NCBI RefSeq assembly: GCF_009758015.1
Contig: NZ_WSEL01000006.1
Location: forward strand, 62,001 to 126,000
DNA from: Ramlibacter pinisoli
GTDB taxonomy: Bacteria > Pseudomonadota > Gammaproteobacteria > Burkholderiales > Burkholderiaceae_C
DNA length: 64,000 bases
Direction: 5' to 3'
The notes under the pieces were generated by a model, which saw only the letters and a program-made list of their open reading frames with translations, was not told the DNA's origin and did not search any database. Below, in pieces: positions 8,087-19,592 of the stretch. The position numbers and the translations under genes are program-made. Position 1 is the first letter of the stretch. The number at the start of each line of letters is the position of its first letter.

Positions 8087-8641
8087 TCAGTTCTTCGGCG
8101 GCTGGACCGGCTTGACGCTGCCGCAGTCGGCGCCCAGCCACTTGCCGGTGCCCTCGATGGTGGTGGTGGCCGGCGCCTTGCCGGCCTCGGTGCTGGTGAC
8201 CGTGGTCTTCGAGGTGAAGGCATCGCTGCCCACCATGGTGATCTGCGACTCGCCCTTCGAGGGCGGCTTGCTGCAGGTGAAGGCCATCGTCAGCGTGCTG
8301 CCGCTGCGCGACTGCTGGGTGGTCTTGCAGTCGCCCTGGCTGGCCGGCACCTCGTTGCGCTCGACCATCTCCCGGGTCATGCACACCTTCACCGCCATCG
8401 CGCCGCCGGCGCCCGGCGCGACCTGCATGCCGCGGCCGGCCATCATGGCCTCCATCTGCTTGCGCTGCTCGGGCGGCATGGCCGCCAGCTGCTTCTGCAT
8501 CTCGGCCATGGCCTGGTCCATCTGGGGGTTGCCGCCCACCTTCTGCTGCATTTCCCACAGCCCCGGCTTGAGGGTCTGGGCGGTGGCCGGCGCGGCGGCG
8601 CAGGCGGCGGCCAGGACGGCCAGGACAGCGAGGCGGGACAT
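8087..8641 (-). CDS. DUF3617 domain periplasmic protein
   Basis: A 184-residue protein with a cleavable signal peptide (hydrophobic residues 4-20, AxA-type site near PATAQ). It opens with TLKPGLWEMQQKV, the start of DUF3617 proteins common in proteobacteria. A Met/Gln-rich amphipathic stretch follows (about 40-75), then VKVCMTREMVERNE, paired cysteines (DCKTTQQ, FTCSKPP), and a final strand with ADCGSV. The conserved Cys residues suggest disulphides in the periplasm. Function is unknown for the family. AAGGAG precedes the ATG at 8641. It is convergent with the multicopper oxidase gene. Confidence 0.85.
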   Translation of the reverse strand: MSRLAVLAVLAAACAAAPATAQTLKPGLWEMQQKVGGNPQMDQAMAEMQKQLAAMPPEQRKQMEAMMAGRGMQVAPGAGGAMAVKVCMTREMVERNEVPASQGDCKTTQQSRSGSTLTMAFTCSKPPSKGESQITMVGSDAFTSKTTVTSTEAGKAPATTTIEGTGKWLGADCGSVKPVQPPKN

Positions 8642-8688
8642 GGAGGACTCCTTTCAGGTGGATCGGGGCAGATGGGGCGTGCGCGCGC

Positions 8689-10245
8689 TCAGGCGGCCGT
8701 CGCCTGGCGCACGGCCTGCTCCCAGCGCGCCATGAGTTCGTCGGCGCGCTCGCGTGGCAGCGTGGGGGTGAAGCGGCGCTCGACCTTCCACTGCGCCTGC
8801 AGTTCCTCGGCGCCGGCGTAGACGCCGCAGGACAGTCCGGCCAGGTAGGCGGCGCCGAGCGCGGTGGTCTCGGTGACGGCCGGCCGCACCACCGGGATGC
8901 CCAGCAGGTCGGCCTGGAACTGCATCAGCAGGTTGTTGACGCTGGCCCCGCCGTCCACCCGCAGCTCGGCCACCGGCGCCGCGCCGGCCGCGGCCGCATC
9001 GCGCGTCATCGCCTGCAGCAGGGCGGCGCTCTGGTAGGCGATGCTCTCCAGCGCCGCCCGCGCCACGTGCGCCACCGTCGAGCCGCGCGTCAGCCCGGTG
9101 ATGGTGCCGCGCGCATCCGGCTGCCAGTAGGGCGCCCCCAGCCCGGTGAAGGCCGGCACCAGCACCACGCCGCCGGCATCCGGCACCGAGGCGGCGAGCG
9201 CCTCGATGTGGGCGCTGGACTCGATCGCATGCAGGCCGTCGCGCATCCACTGCACCACGGCGCCGCCCACGAACACGCTTCCCTCCAACGCGTAGGCGTT
9301 GGAGGGAAGCGTTGCGCCTGCTGGACGCCCGCCCCCTCCCAGGCCCGCCCCCTCGCGGGGGAGGGCTTCGGCGAAGGAGCAGGCGGCGGTGGTCACGAGA
9401 TTGTTGGTGCTGCGGATCGCCCGGGGCCCGGTGTGCATCAGCAGGAAGCAGCCGGTGCCGTAGGTGTTCTTGGCCATGCCCTCTTTCAGGCAGGCCTGGC
9501 CGAACAGGGCGCTCTGCTGGTCGCCGGCGACGCCGCCGATGCGCACCGGGGCCCCCAGCAGGGTCTCGGCGGTGCGGCCGTAGTCGGCGCTGGAGGGCAG
9601 CACCTGCGGCATCAGCGCGGCCGGCACCTGCAGCAGCTCGAGCAGCTCGGCGTCCCAGGCGTGGCGGTGGATGTCGTACAGCATGGTGCGCGAGGCGTTG
9701 CTCACGTCGGTGGCGTGCAGCGCGCCGCCGGTGAGCTGCCACAGCAGCCAGCTGTCGATGGTGCCGAAGGCCAGCTCGCCGCGTTCGGCCTGGGCGCGGG
9801 CGCCGGGCACGTGGTCCAGCAGCCAGCGCAGCTTGGTGGCCGAGAAGTAGGAATCGACCCGCAGCCCGGTGCGCTGCTGGATCAGGTCGGCATGGCCCTG
9901 GGCGCGCAGCTGGGCGCACAGCGGCTCGCCGCGCCGGTCCTGCCAGACGATGGCGTGGTGGATCGGTTGCCCCGTCCGGCGGTTCCACACCACCGCCGTC
10001 TCGCGCTGGTTGGTGATGCCCAGCGCCGCGACGTCGCGCGCGGCGATGCCGGCGCGGGCCAGCGCCTCGCGCGCGGTGGCCAGCTGCGCGGCCCAGATCT
10101 CCAGCGGGTCGTGCTCCACCCAGCCGGGTTGCGGATAGATCTGCGGCAGCTCCCGCTGCGCCATCGCCACGATGGCGCCGGCGCTGTCGAAGACGATGCT
10201 GCGGGAGCTGGAGGTGCCCTGGTCGAGTGCTAGCAGGTAAGCCAT
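8689..10245 (-). CDS. glpK: Glycerol kinase
   Basis: A 518-residue FGGY-family kinase that phosphorylates glycerol to glycerol-3-phosphate in the cytoplasm. Diagnostic segments are [12 protein letters not shown] at the N-terminus, [50 protein letters not shown], and ALESIAYQ with VDGGASVNN near the C-terminus. It is about 20 residues longer than usual because of extra sequence between TTAAC and YALEGS (about residues 280-307), where glycerol kinases normally have about seven residues. That segment is in frame and Gly/Pro-rich, so the gene is probably still functional. No glpF or glpD homologue lies in the window, and no clear ribosome site precedes the ATG. Confidence 0.93.
   Translation of the reverse strand: MAYLLALDQGTSSSRSIVFDSAGAIVAMAQRELPQIYPQPGWVEHDPLEIWAAQLATAREALARAGIAARDVAALGITNQRETAVVWNRRTGQPIHHAIVWQDRRGEPLCAQLRAQGHADLIQQRTGLRVDSYFSATKLRWLLDHVPGARAQAERGELAFGTIDSWLLWQLTGGALHATDVSNASRTMLYDIHRHAWDAELLELLQVPAALMPQVLPSSADYGRTAETLLGAPVRIGGVAGDQQSALFGQACLKEGMAKNTYGTGCFLLMHTGPRAIRSTNNLVTTAACSFAEALPREGAGLGGGGRPAGATLPSNAYALEGSVFVGGAVVQWMRDGLHAIESSAHIEALAASVPDAGGVVLVPAFTGLGAPYWQPDARGTITGLTRGSTVAHVARAALESIAYQSAALLQAMTRDAAAAGAAPVAELRVDGGASVNNLLMQFQADLLGIPVVRPAVTETTALGAAYLAGLSCGVYAGAEELQAQWKVERRFTPTLPRERADELMARWEQAVRQATAA
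9275..9312. repeat. 17-bp inverted duplication inside glpK
   Basis: ACGCTTCCCTCCAACGC and its exact reverse complement flank a 4-nt loop within the glpK reading frame. One arm encodes the family-conserved YALEGS segment; the other lies in the extra segment not seen in typical glycerol kinases. The adjoining 9313-9375 is C/G-run rich with a second short palindrome (around 9345-9365). This looks like a template-switch or small element insertion that kept the frame. Confidence 0.7.
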
Positions 10246-10324
10246 GCGGCGATGCTAGCGGCCGGGTCGCGTCCCGGGAGCCGATTGAAACCCGGACGCG
10301 GACGATTCGTCCGCGGATCGCCGG

Positions 10325-10537
10325 CTAGGGGGTGGGCTTGGGCAGGGCGTCCGGCTGGTGCGCCGCCTGACCGCCTTCCTCGGTCTCGACCTGCAGTTCG
10401 GGGTTGTCGGGGTCGGCCGCGACCTGGTGGCCCTTGATGGTGGTGCGGCTGGTGAGCTTCTTCTTCACCTTGCCCTTGGCGATGCCGCCGTGGGAATTCC
10501 ATTCGACGGCCTCGCCGGGCCGGAACTTGTCATTCAT
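10325..10537 (-). CDS. DUF2945 (TUDOR-like) small protein
   Basis: A 70-residue protein reading DKFRPGEAVEWNSHGGIAKG, then TSRTTIKGHQVAADPDNPELQV, and ending in AAHQPDAL. This matches the DUF2945 / hypervirulence-associated TUDOR-like domain, a small beta-barrel found in many bacteria and fungi with no firm role. AGAGGAG precedes the ATG at 10537. It lies downstream of the large hybrid kinase on the same strand but 118 nt away, so it may have its own promoter. Confidence 0.85.
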   Translation of the reverse strand: MNDKFRPGEAVEWNSHGGIAKGKVKKKLTSRTTIKGHQVAADPDNPELQVETEEGGQAAHQPDALPKPTP

Positions 10538-10655
10538 GCAGGCTCCTCTTCGTGCTGGACAAGGCCCGCATGATGGCGGGCAACTTCCTCATCCGTTGTC
10601 ACCGCATCCGTGCAGACGCAACCGGCGGCAACGGGAGGAAGGCGGACTTGCGCTC

Positions 10656-13600
10656 TCAGCGGCCGCGGCGGGCGCTGATCTCCTCGACCAGGCTCTTGAC
10701 CCGGCCGACGTTGAGCGGCTTGGTGAGGTGGGCGTCGAAGCCCGCCGCCATCGACTGGCGCACGTCCTCCTCCTGGCCCCAGCCGGTGGCGGCGATCAGG
10801 ATCATCTGCTGGCCCCAGGGTTCGGCCCGCACGCGCCGGGCGACGTCGTGGCCGCTGAGGTCGGGCATGCCGATGTCCAGCAGCGCCACCGCCGGCCGCT
10901 GCTCCTGGGCCAGGCGCAAGGCCTCCTCGCCGCTGCGCGCCAGCAGCGCCCGGAACCCCGACAGCTCGAGCAGCTTGGCCATGCCCCAGGCGGCATCGCC
11001 GTTGTCGTCCGCCACCAGGATCAGGTCACCCTCGGCCGCGGCCGCGGCCACCACGGGCTGAGGCTGCGGCTGCGGCACCAGCACGGCCGGCGGGGCCGGC
11101 TCGCCGGTGCCGGGCACCAGCGGCAGGCCGACCCGCATCTGGCAGCCGCGCCCGGTGCCGGCCGAGCTGGCCATGATCCAGCCGCCGTGCAGCTCGACGA
11201 TGTTGCGCGCCAGCGCCAGGCCGATGCCCAGCCCGCCATTGGAGCGGCTCATGGAGCGCTCGCCCTGCGAGAACAGGTCGAACATGCGGTCGATCTCGGC
11301 CGGCTCCATGCCGATGCCGTTGTCGCTGACCGTGATCACCACCTCGTCGTGGAAGACCTCGGCCGACACCTCGATGCGGCCGCCCTCGGGCGTGTACTTT
11401 GCCGAATTGCCGACCAGATTGGACACCACCTGCGCCAGCCGGACCGGGTCGGCGTCGACCTCGACCGATTCGGGCGGCAGGCTGACCACCAGTTCGTGGG
11501 CGGCGGCCTGCACCAGCGGCCGGCTGGCCTCCAGCGCGTTCTGGATCACCAGCGTCAGCGAGATCCGGCGGCGCGACAGGCTCAGGCGGCCGAGCGCAAG
11601 CCGCGACACGTCCAGCAGTTCGTCCAGCAGCACCTTCATCGCCCGCGCCTGCCGCTGCACCACTTCGGCAGCCTTCCCGCGCGCCGCCTCCGGCAGCCCG
11701 GTCATCAGCAGCAGCTCGGACGCGCTGGCGATCGAGGCCAGCGGGTTGCGCAGTTCGTGCGACAGCACGGCCAGGAAGCGGTCCTTCGCGACGTCGGCCT
11801 CCTCCAGCGCCCGCCGGGCGGCCTGGGTCTCCTGCAGCGACTGCACCAGCTCGGCCTGGCTGCGCTGCAGCGCCTGCTGGGTCTCGCGCGCCTCGGTCTG
11901 GTCGCGCAGCACCTTCACGAACCCGATCGGCCGGCCCTGCTGGTCGTGCATCGGCATCGCCACGCCATCGGCCCAGAACTGGCCGCCGTCCTTGCGCACG
12001 TGCACCCGGTCGTCGCTGGCGCGGCCGTCGGCCAGCGCCCGGCGTGCCTCGTCCTCGGGGGCACCGGCCGCGCGGTCCTCGGCGGTGAAGACGATGTCGG
12101 CCGACCGGCCCAGCATCTCGCTGCCGGAGTAGCCGAGCAGCCGTTCGGCGCCGGTGTTCCAGTGGGTGACGTTGCGCTCGAGGTCGGTGGCGAAGATGGC
12201 GTACTCACGCGCGCTCTCCACGATCAGGCGCAGCCGTTCCTCGCTGAGGCGCAGGGCTTCGGCGGCGGCGCGGCTGGCCGTGATGTCGCGGGCGATGGCG
12301 GTGCCGCCGATGACCGCGCCGCCGCCGTCGCGGATCGGGGCGGCGCTCAGCGAGATGAAGACCGGCTGGCCGTCCTTGCGCCGCCGCTGCACCTCCAGCT
12401 GCGTCACCGGCTGGCCGGCGACGATGGAGGCGACGATCCGCTGCGGCGAGCCGTCGTCGTCGCCATCCTGGACCAGCAGGTCCAGCAGCTGGCCGATCGA
12501 TTCCTCGGCCGTGTAGCCGAACATCGCCTCGGCGGCCGCATTCCAGCTGAGGATGGTGCGGTCGAGGGCGAAGCTGATGATGGCGTCGTTGACCGAGCCC
12601 ACCACGGCCGACAGCCACATCCGCACCTCCTCCGCCTGCTTGCGCTCGGTGATGTCGATGAACGACAGCACGACGCCGGCGATGCGGTCGTCCACGGTGC
12701 GGTAGGGCAGCAGCCGGGTGAGGAACCAGGTGCCGTCGGCCAGCCCGATTTCGCGCTCGATCGGTGCCAGCCGCTCGAGCACCCGGCGCGCGTCGTCGCT
12801 CAGGTCGGGGTAGTCCAGCCGCGTGGCCAGGTCGCCCAGCGGCCGGCCGACGTCGGACGGGATCAGGCTGAACAGCCGCACCGCCATGGGCGTGTAGCGC
12901 ATGATCTGCAGGTTGCGGTCGAGGAACACCGTGGCGATGGCCGTCGCATCCATGAGGTTCTGGATGTCGCTGTTGGTGTGGGCCAGCTCGTCGACGTTGC
13001 TCTCGAGCTCCTGGTTGACGGTGCTGAGTTCCTCGTTGATCGACTGCAGTTCCTCGCGGCCGGTCTCCAGTTCCTCGGTGGCCGAGCGCAGCTCCTCGTT
13101 CATGGCCTGCAGTTCCTCGTTGCTGGCCTTGAGTTCCTCGGTCGAGGTCTCGTACTGCTCGACGGTCTCGCGCAGCTGGGCCTTCAGGCGCTCCACCTCG
13201 CGGTCCAGGTGGCTGGCCAGCTGGTCCTGCGGTGCGGGCTCCGGCCGCGGGGCCGGCTCCTGGCCGGCCACCGGCACCGGCTCGAGCAGCACCATGAACA
13301 GCAGGTCGGCGCCCACGTCCGGCAGCGGGTGCACGCGCACGCGCACCGCGGCGTGCTGGCCGTCGACGGTGACGCAGGGCCCCTGCACCTCGGCCACCTG
13401 CCGGGTCGCGCCGGCCTGCGACAGCGCCGCGCGCACCTCGATGCGCAGGTCCGGCAGCACGGCACGCAGCAGGTTGCGGCTGGGCTCGCCGCCGGCGTAC
13501 TGCAGGTAGCGCGCCGCACCAGGCGACAGGTGCAGGATGTCGTGCTCCTTGTCCACCAGGATGGAGGGCGGCGCCAGCGTCTCGAGCAGCCGCAGGTGCA

Positions 13601-15278
13601 GCGCGCCCGGGGCGAGCAGCCGGTCGTCGGCCCGCTGCGGGCGGGCCGGAGCCGCCGACGCCTCGATGGCGCGGCCGCCGAGGGGGGGCACGACTTCGGC
13701 CGCGGCGCGCAGCTGCAGGGCCTGCTTCAGGGCGCTGGCGCCGCTGGGCGGCACGACCACCATCCGGCCCGCCGGCCGCTGCAGGTAGATGCGGTGCTTC
13801 TTGTCGGCGATGGTGAACAGGTTGTCGGCCTCGTCGCAGGTCTCCGACGAGCCCAGGAACAGCAGCCCCTGCGGGCGCAGCGCGAAGTGGAAGGTCTGGA
13901 ACAGGCGCTGCTGGGCAGACTTGCTGAGGTAGATCAGCAGGTTGCGGCACGACACCAGGTCGAGCCGGGAGAACGGCGAGTCCTTCAGCACGTCGTGCTG
14001 CGCGAACAGCACCATCTCGCGCACCTCGCGCCGCACCCGGTAGCCGCGGTGCTCGCGGATGAAGTAGCGGCGCAGCCAGTCCTGCGGCACGTCGGCCTCG
14101 ATGGCCGCCGGGTAGACGCCGTCGCGGCAGGCGCGGATGGCCGCCTCGTCCAGGTCGGTCGCGAAGACCTGGATCAGCGGCGGCGCATCCAGCTGGCGCG
14201 CCGTCTCGCTCAGCAGGATGGCCAGCGAGTAGGCCTCTTCGCCGGTGGCGCAGGCCGGCACCCAGACCCGCACCACCTCGGTCGACGCCTTCGACCGCAC
14301 CAGCGCCGACAGCTGGGGTTCGAGCGCCTTGAAGTAGTCGGGGTCGCGAAAGAAATTGGTGACGCTGATCAGCAGGTCCTGCAGCAGCGCGCCGGCCTCG
14401 CCGGGACGGGTGCGCAGGCAACCGAGGTAGTCCGCCATGGATGCCGTGTCGTTGACCTGCATGCGCCGGGCGATGCGGCGCACGATGGTGGCGCGCTTGT
14501 AGCCGTTGAAGTCGCGGCCGGTGCGGGTGCGCAGGAAGGCCAGCACGTCGTGCAGGCCGGCTTCCTCCTGTGAGTCGCGCGCCGCCGCCGGCACCGACTC
14601 GGAGCCGATCTCGGACGGCAGGTGCAGGCGCGGCTCGAGCCGGAAGTACGCCAGCAGGCGCCCGGCCATCTCGGCCACCGGCAGCGTCCAGTCGACCATG
14701 CCGGTGCCGATCGCCGTGCGCGGCATGCTGTCGTCGCGGCACTCATCCGGGTCCTGGGCGATGGTCAGGCCGCCGCGCTCCTTGATGCGCTTGATGCCGA
14801 TGGCGCCGTCGCCGTCCAGCCCGGCCAGCACGATGGCCGCCGCGTGCGCGCCGCGCGAATCGGCGGCGACGCGGAACAGCAGATCGGCCGTGGCATGGCG
14901 CACCTGCTCGGCCCGCATGTCGGCCGGCACCAGCGCCTCGCCCTCGGCCCGCAGCACCTTTTGGGCCGGCACCACGTACACATGGTTGGCCCGCACCGTC
15001 TCGCGCCCGGACAACAGCAGCACCGGCATCTCGGTGGCGCCGTGCAGGACGTCCAGCAGCTGCGGCTCCTGGGACGGGTCGATCTGGATGGCGACCACGA
15101 ACGCCAGACCGGTGTCGCCCGGGATGCCCTGGAAGAACACGGGGAGCGAGGGGAGTGCGGCCGTGCCACCGCCCAGCGCAACGAGCGGCACCATGGCATA
15201 CCCGTGCGTGGGCACGGCGTCATCGAGGCGGGGACTGACTTCCTGCTGAGTGGGATCGGGAGCGGTTGCGTCGACCAT
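10656..15278 (-). CDS. CheB-CheR-PAS-histidine kinase-receiver hybrid sensor
   Basis: A 1,540-residue multidomain signalling protein. In order: a CheB methylesterase-like region (about 29-215), a CheR methyltransferase region (about 240-500) with SAM motif WVPACATGEEAYSLAI, NFFRD and SCRNLLIYL, a PAS-like segment, a long Glu-rich coiled coil (about 693-773), three PAS domains (about 775-1110), HisKA with AVLSHELRNPL (His near 1171), an HATPase domain (NLVGNSAKYTPEGG, DNGIGM, GGLGIGLAL), and a C-terminal receiver with LLDIGMPD and a KP lysine (TKPL). The CheB part lacks its catalytic Ser and His: GASAGG reads GGGTAA (36-41) and the QHL motif reads QID (65-67), while the Asp segment remains. 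A signalling rather than esterase role for that part is inferred. Only weak GAGG precedes the ATG. Confidence 0.92.
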   Translation of the reverse strand: MVDATAPDPTQQEVSPRLDDAVPTHGYAMVPLVALGGGTAALPSLPVFFQGIPGDTGLAFVVAIQIDPSQEPQLLDVLHGATEMPVLLLSGRETVRANHVYVVPAQKVLRAEGEALVPADMRAEQVRHATADLLFRVAADSRGAHAAAIVLAGLDGDGAIGIKRIKERGGLTIAQDPDECRDDSMPRTAIGTGMVDWTLPVAEMAGRLLAYFRLEPRLHLPSEIGSESVPAAARDSQEEAGLHDVLAFLRTRTGRDFNGYKRATIVRRIARRMQVNDTASMADYLGCLRTRPGEAGALLQDLLISVTNFFRDPDYFKALEPQLSALVRSKASTEVVRVWVPACATGEEAYSLAILLSETARQLDAPPLIQVFATDLDEAAIRACRDGVYPAAIEADVPQDWLRRYFIREHRGYRVRREVREMVLFAQHDVLKDSPFSRLDLVSCRNLLIYLSKSAQQRLFQTFHFALRPQGLLFLGSSETCDEADNLFTIADKKHRIYLQRPAGRMVVVPPSGASALKQALQLRAAAEVVPPLGGRAIEASAAPARPQRADDRLLAPGALHLRLLETLAPPSILVDKEHDILHLSPGAARYLQYAGGEPSRNLLRAVLPDLRIEVRAALSQAGATRQVAEVQGPCVTVDGQHAAVRVRVHPLPDVGADLLFMVLLEPVPVAGQEPAPRPEPAPQDQLASHLDREVERLKAQLRETVEQYETSTEELKASNEELQAMNEELRSATEELETGREELQSINEELSTVNQELESNVDELAHTNSDIQNLMDATAIATVFLDRNLQIMRYTPMAVRLFSLIPSDVGRPLGDLATRLDYPDLSDDARRVLERLAPIEREIGLADGTWFLTRLLPYRTVDDRIAGVVLSFIDITERKQAEEVRMWLSAVVGSVNDAIISFALDRTILSWNAAAEAMFGYTAEESIGQLLDLLVQDGDDDGSPQRIVASIVAGQPVTQLEVQRRRKDGQPVFISLSAAPIRDGGGAVIGGTAIARDITASRAAAEALRLSEERLRLIVESAREYAIFATDLERNVTHWNTGAERLLGYSGSEMLGRSADIVFTAEDRAAGAPEDEARRALADGRASDDRVHVRKDGGQFWADGVAMPMHDQQGRPIGFVKVLRDQTEARETQQALQRSQAELVQSLQETQAARRALEEADVAKDRFLAVLSHELRNPLASIASASELLLMTGLPEAARGKAAEVVQRQARAMKVLLDELLDVSRLALGRLSLSRRRISLTLVIQNALEASRPLVQAAAHELVVSLPPESVEVDADPVRLAQVVSNLVGNSAKYTPEGGRIEVSAEVFHDEVVITVSDNGIGMEPAEIDRMFDLFSQGERSMSRSNGGLGIGLALARNIVELHGGWIMASSAGTGRGCQMRVGLPLVPGTGEPAPPAVLVPQPQPQPVVAAAAAEGDLILVADDNGDAAWGMAKLLELSGFRALLARSGEEALRLAQEQRPAVALLDIGMPDLSGHDVARRVRAEPWGQQMILIAATGWGQEEDVRQSMAAGFDAHLTKPLNVGRVKSLVEEISARRGR

Positions 15279-15526
15279 CGGGCGCCTCGGCTGGTCGGCG
15301 AATTATGCGCCGCCGGGCTCGTCTTCCTGCGCGCCGGCGCATGCCTGGCGCGCCGGGCGGCGCGCCATCGCGCGGGTCAACACACGAACGCGTGCCACGC
15401 ATGAGGTTGCCTCCGCGCGGGCCCCCGCCGGGCCGTAGCCCTAGTCCCACAACGGACGCGCCGACACTCCGACGGCCAGCAGCAGGCCCGGGCCGCACAC
15501 TGGCCAGCACTTCGGAGGTCCCTTCC

Positions 15527-15909
15527 ATGGCCTACAGCAGCATCCTCGGCGGCGACCCCGCACCCGCCCAACCCAGTGGCCGCAGCAGCGAGCTGCTGGG
15601 TCCCAGCGACAACTCCGACAGCGGCAGCGACGCGATGGGCACGCAGGAGATCCACGGCGACAGCGACGCCGTGGGCACCGGCGAACGCGGCGCCGTGAAC
15701 GGCGTCGACGCCTTCGAGGGCGCCGACATCTCGCCCGACCGGGTGGTGCGGCTGGACGCCGGCGAGGACGAGGACGACCTCGGCGCCGACGTCGACAGCG
15801 GACCCGGCTCCGGGCGCGGTTTCCCCGAGTCCGATCCCGACGGCCAGGAGATGACCGACCTCGACGCCGACTCGGACGCCGACGACGCCGACACGCAAGC
15901 CGACAGCTG

Positions 15910-15910
<1 letters not shown>
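15527..15910 (+). CDS. Acidic low-complexity protein of unknown function
   Basis: A 127-residue protein dominated by Asp, Glu, Gly and Ser, with almost no hydrophobic core, for example [20 protein letters not shown] and [17 protein letters not shown] at the end. It is predicted intrinsically disordered and has no signal peptide. It is probably real: GGAGGT sits 7 nt before the ATG, the frame is open, and the stop overlaps the recQ-like start by 1 nt (TGATG), implying translational coupling. I do not recognise a family. The 248 nt upstream to the hybrid kinase start must hold two divergent promoters, but I see no clear consensus boxes there. Confidence 0.7.
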
Positions 15911-17627
<1,717 letters not shown>

Positions 17628-17631
<4 letters not shown>

Positions 17632-18461
17632 GTGGCCACACGGGGCCGGCCTGGAGGCGCCCGGCCGCCGTCCTGCTGCTGGCCGCCGCCGCCGGCAGTG
17701 CCGACGCGGCGGCCGATCCGCGCTGGGAGGTCGGCGCGGTGGCCCTGGGCGTCGACCAGCAGGCCTACCCCGGCGCCTCCGACCGGGTGCGGCGCGGCCT
17801 GCTCCTGCCCTACTTCATCTACCGCGGCGACGTGCTGCGGGCCGACCGCGAGGGCGCCGGCCTGCGGGCGTTCCGCTCGCGCGACCTGGAACTCGATGTC
17901 AGCGCGGCGGCCGCGTTCGGCGCCAGCGCCACCGACGTGCCGGCGCGGCGCGGGCTGGAGCCCCTGGGCACCATGGTGGAAGTGGGGCCGCGGCTGCGCT
18001 GGACGCTGGCCGGCACGCGCGAGGCCGGCCGCTGGCGCCTGGACCTGCCGCTGCGCGCCGTGTTCGACCTCGAGCACCAGCTGGCGCACCGCGGCTTCGT
18101 GCTCCAGCCCGGCGTCGCCTGGGACCGCGAAGGCGCCGCCGGCTGGACCATCAACCTGACGGCCGGCGCGCTGCTGGGCGACCGCCGGCTGGCCAGCACC
18201 TACTACGGCGTGCCGGCCGCGGCCGCCCTGCCCGGCCGCCCGGCCTACGACGCCCGCGCCGGCCTGGTGGCCTGGCGCCTGGGCGCCACGCTGTCACGCC
18301 CGCTGGGCCGCGACTGGCGCGTGTTCGGCTTCGCCCGGATCGACTCGGTGGCCGGCGCCGCCAACCGCGCCAGCCCGCTGGTGACCCAGCAGACCGGTGG
18401 CACGCTCGGGCTGGGCGTGGCCTACACCTGGCTGCGGTCGGCGGCGGCCGCGGTCGACTGA
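17628..18461 (+). CDS. MipA/OmpV family outer membrane protein
   Basis: A 277-residue beta-barrel protein with an N-terminal signal (hydrophobic 12-25, cleavage near ADAAA). It shows the family pattern: [19 protein letters not shown] early, [18 protein letters not shown], repeated alternating strands, and an aromatic-rich final strand [10 protein letters not shown]. MipA was described as a scaffold for murein hydrolases and OmpV as an outer membrane protein; many homologues have no known role. Its ATGA overlap with the helicase stop indicates co-transcription, although the functional link is obscure. Confidence 0.87.
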
Positions 18462-18471
18462 GGCCGTCGCC

Positions 18472-19392
18472 TCAGCGTTGCAGGGTCGAGGCGCCGAACA
18501 GGCTGAGCACGAAGTCGACCGCCAGCTCGGCGGTGCGGTTGCGCACGTCGAGCGCCGGGTTGATCTCCACCACGTCGAGCGAGGCCAGCCGGCCGGTGTC
18601 GGCGATCATCTCCATGCACAGCTGCATCTCGCGGTAGGTCGGGCCGCCGCGCACCCCGGTGCCGACGCCGGGCGCGTCCAGCGGGTCCAGGCAGTCGAGG
18701 TCGAAGCTCACGTGCAGGTGGGTGTCGTCGTGCACGTCCTGCAGCACCTCGGCCATCGTGGTGCGCATGCCGTGCTCGTCGATGTGCCGCATGTCGAACA
18801 CCTGCAGCCCGAGCTGGCGGATCGCCTGCTTCTCGTCGGCGTCGACGCTGCGGATGCCGACGAAGTCGATCTGCTCCGGCGTGATCGCGGCCGGCTCGCC
18901 GCTCCACCCGACCAGGTCCCTGGGGCCATGGCCCAGCAGGCAGGACACCGGCATGCCGTGCAGGTTGCCGCTCGGGCTGATCGACTCGGTGTTGATGTCG
19001 GTGTGGGCGTCCAGCCAGACCACCCGCAGCTGCCGGCCGCTGGCACGGCAATGGCGCGCCACGGCGCTGATCGAACCCAGGGCCAGGCTGTGGTCGCCGC
19101 CCATCAGCAGGGGCACGTGGCCGTCCGACAGGGCCTGGTCGACCGCCGTGTAGACGGCCCAGTTCCAGGCCACCACCTCGGGCAGGTGGCGGGTGCCGTT
19201 GTGCGGCGGCTGCCAGGGATTGGGCGGGCCGGCGAGGTTGCCGCGGTCCACCACCTCCAGCTTGGAGGCGCGCAGCGCCTCCAGCAGGCCGGCCACCCGC
19301 AGGGCATCGGGGCCCATGCCGGCACCACGGACGCTGGCGCCGATGTCGGTCGGCGCGCCGATCAGGCTCACGGGTCTGCGCATCGCGGCCAT
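18472..19392 (-). CDS. rocF: Arginase
   Basis: A 306-residue ureohydrolase that hydrolyses arginine to ornithine and urea using a binuclear Mn2+ site. Metal-ligand motifs are all visible: GGDHSLALGS, WLDAHTDIN and SFDLDCLDP, together with SGNLHGMP, which is typical of true arginases. The C-terminus ends in the helix AELAVDFVLSLFG. Start ATG at 19392 (MAAMRRPVSLIG) is adopted; ATG at 19383 is equally possible because neither has a clear ribosome site. The next gene downstream of its 5' end is a riboswitch-controlled Mn2+ transporter on the other strand, which may be coincidence. Confidence 0.92.
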   Translation of the reverse strand: MAAMRRPVSLIGAPTDIGASVRGAGMGPDALRVAGLLEALRASKLEVVDRGNLAGPPNPWQPPHNGTRHLPEVVAWNWAVYTAVDQALSDGHVPLLMGGDHSLALGSISAVARHCRASGRQLRVVWLDAHTDINTESISPSGNLHGMPVSCLLGHGPRDLVGWSGEPAAITPEQIDFVGIRSVDADEKQAIRQLGLQVFDMRHIDEHGMRTTMAEVLQDVHDDTHLHVSFDLDCLDPLDAPGVGTGVRGGPTYREMQLCMEMIADTGRLASLDVVEINPALDVRNRTAELAVDFVLSLFGASTLQR

Positions 19393-19592
19393 TGTGCGGT
19401 GGCGCGGGCGTTCCGTGTGGCCCGTTCGCCGCCGCTGCAGATGGGCCTGCGATGGCACGAGACGACAGCGAACAGTGGCGACGGCCGGGACCTGTTGCGC
19501 CGGCGCCGCTGAGCCGCGCGGCGCATGGGCCGAGCCGCGTGCCTGCGGCGACTACTTACCCGCAGCGAGCCGGATTCGTGGTCCAATCGCCG

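Noticed and set aside
5324..8821. 1,165-codon plus-strand frame across the SCO and oxidase genes
   Set aside because: It is out of phase with two strongly supported genes and has Arg/Pro/Ala-rich content with no motif.
8689..10245. Possible frameshift or pseudogene in glpK
   Set aside because: The frame is open through the extra segment and all later kinase motifs are intact, so an in-frame insertion is the better reading.
10404..14573. Very long plus-strand reading frame opposite the hybrid kinase
   Set aside because: Its translation is His/Gln/Arg/Leu-rich without domains; it is an antisense artefact of GC-rich coding DNA. The minus-strand kinase has many clear motifs.
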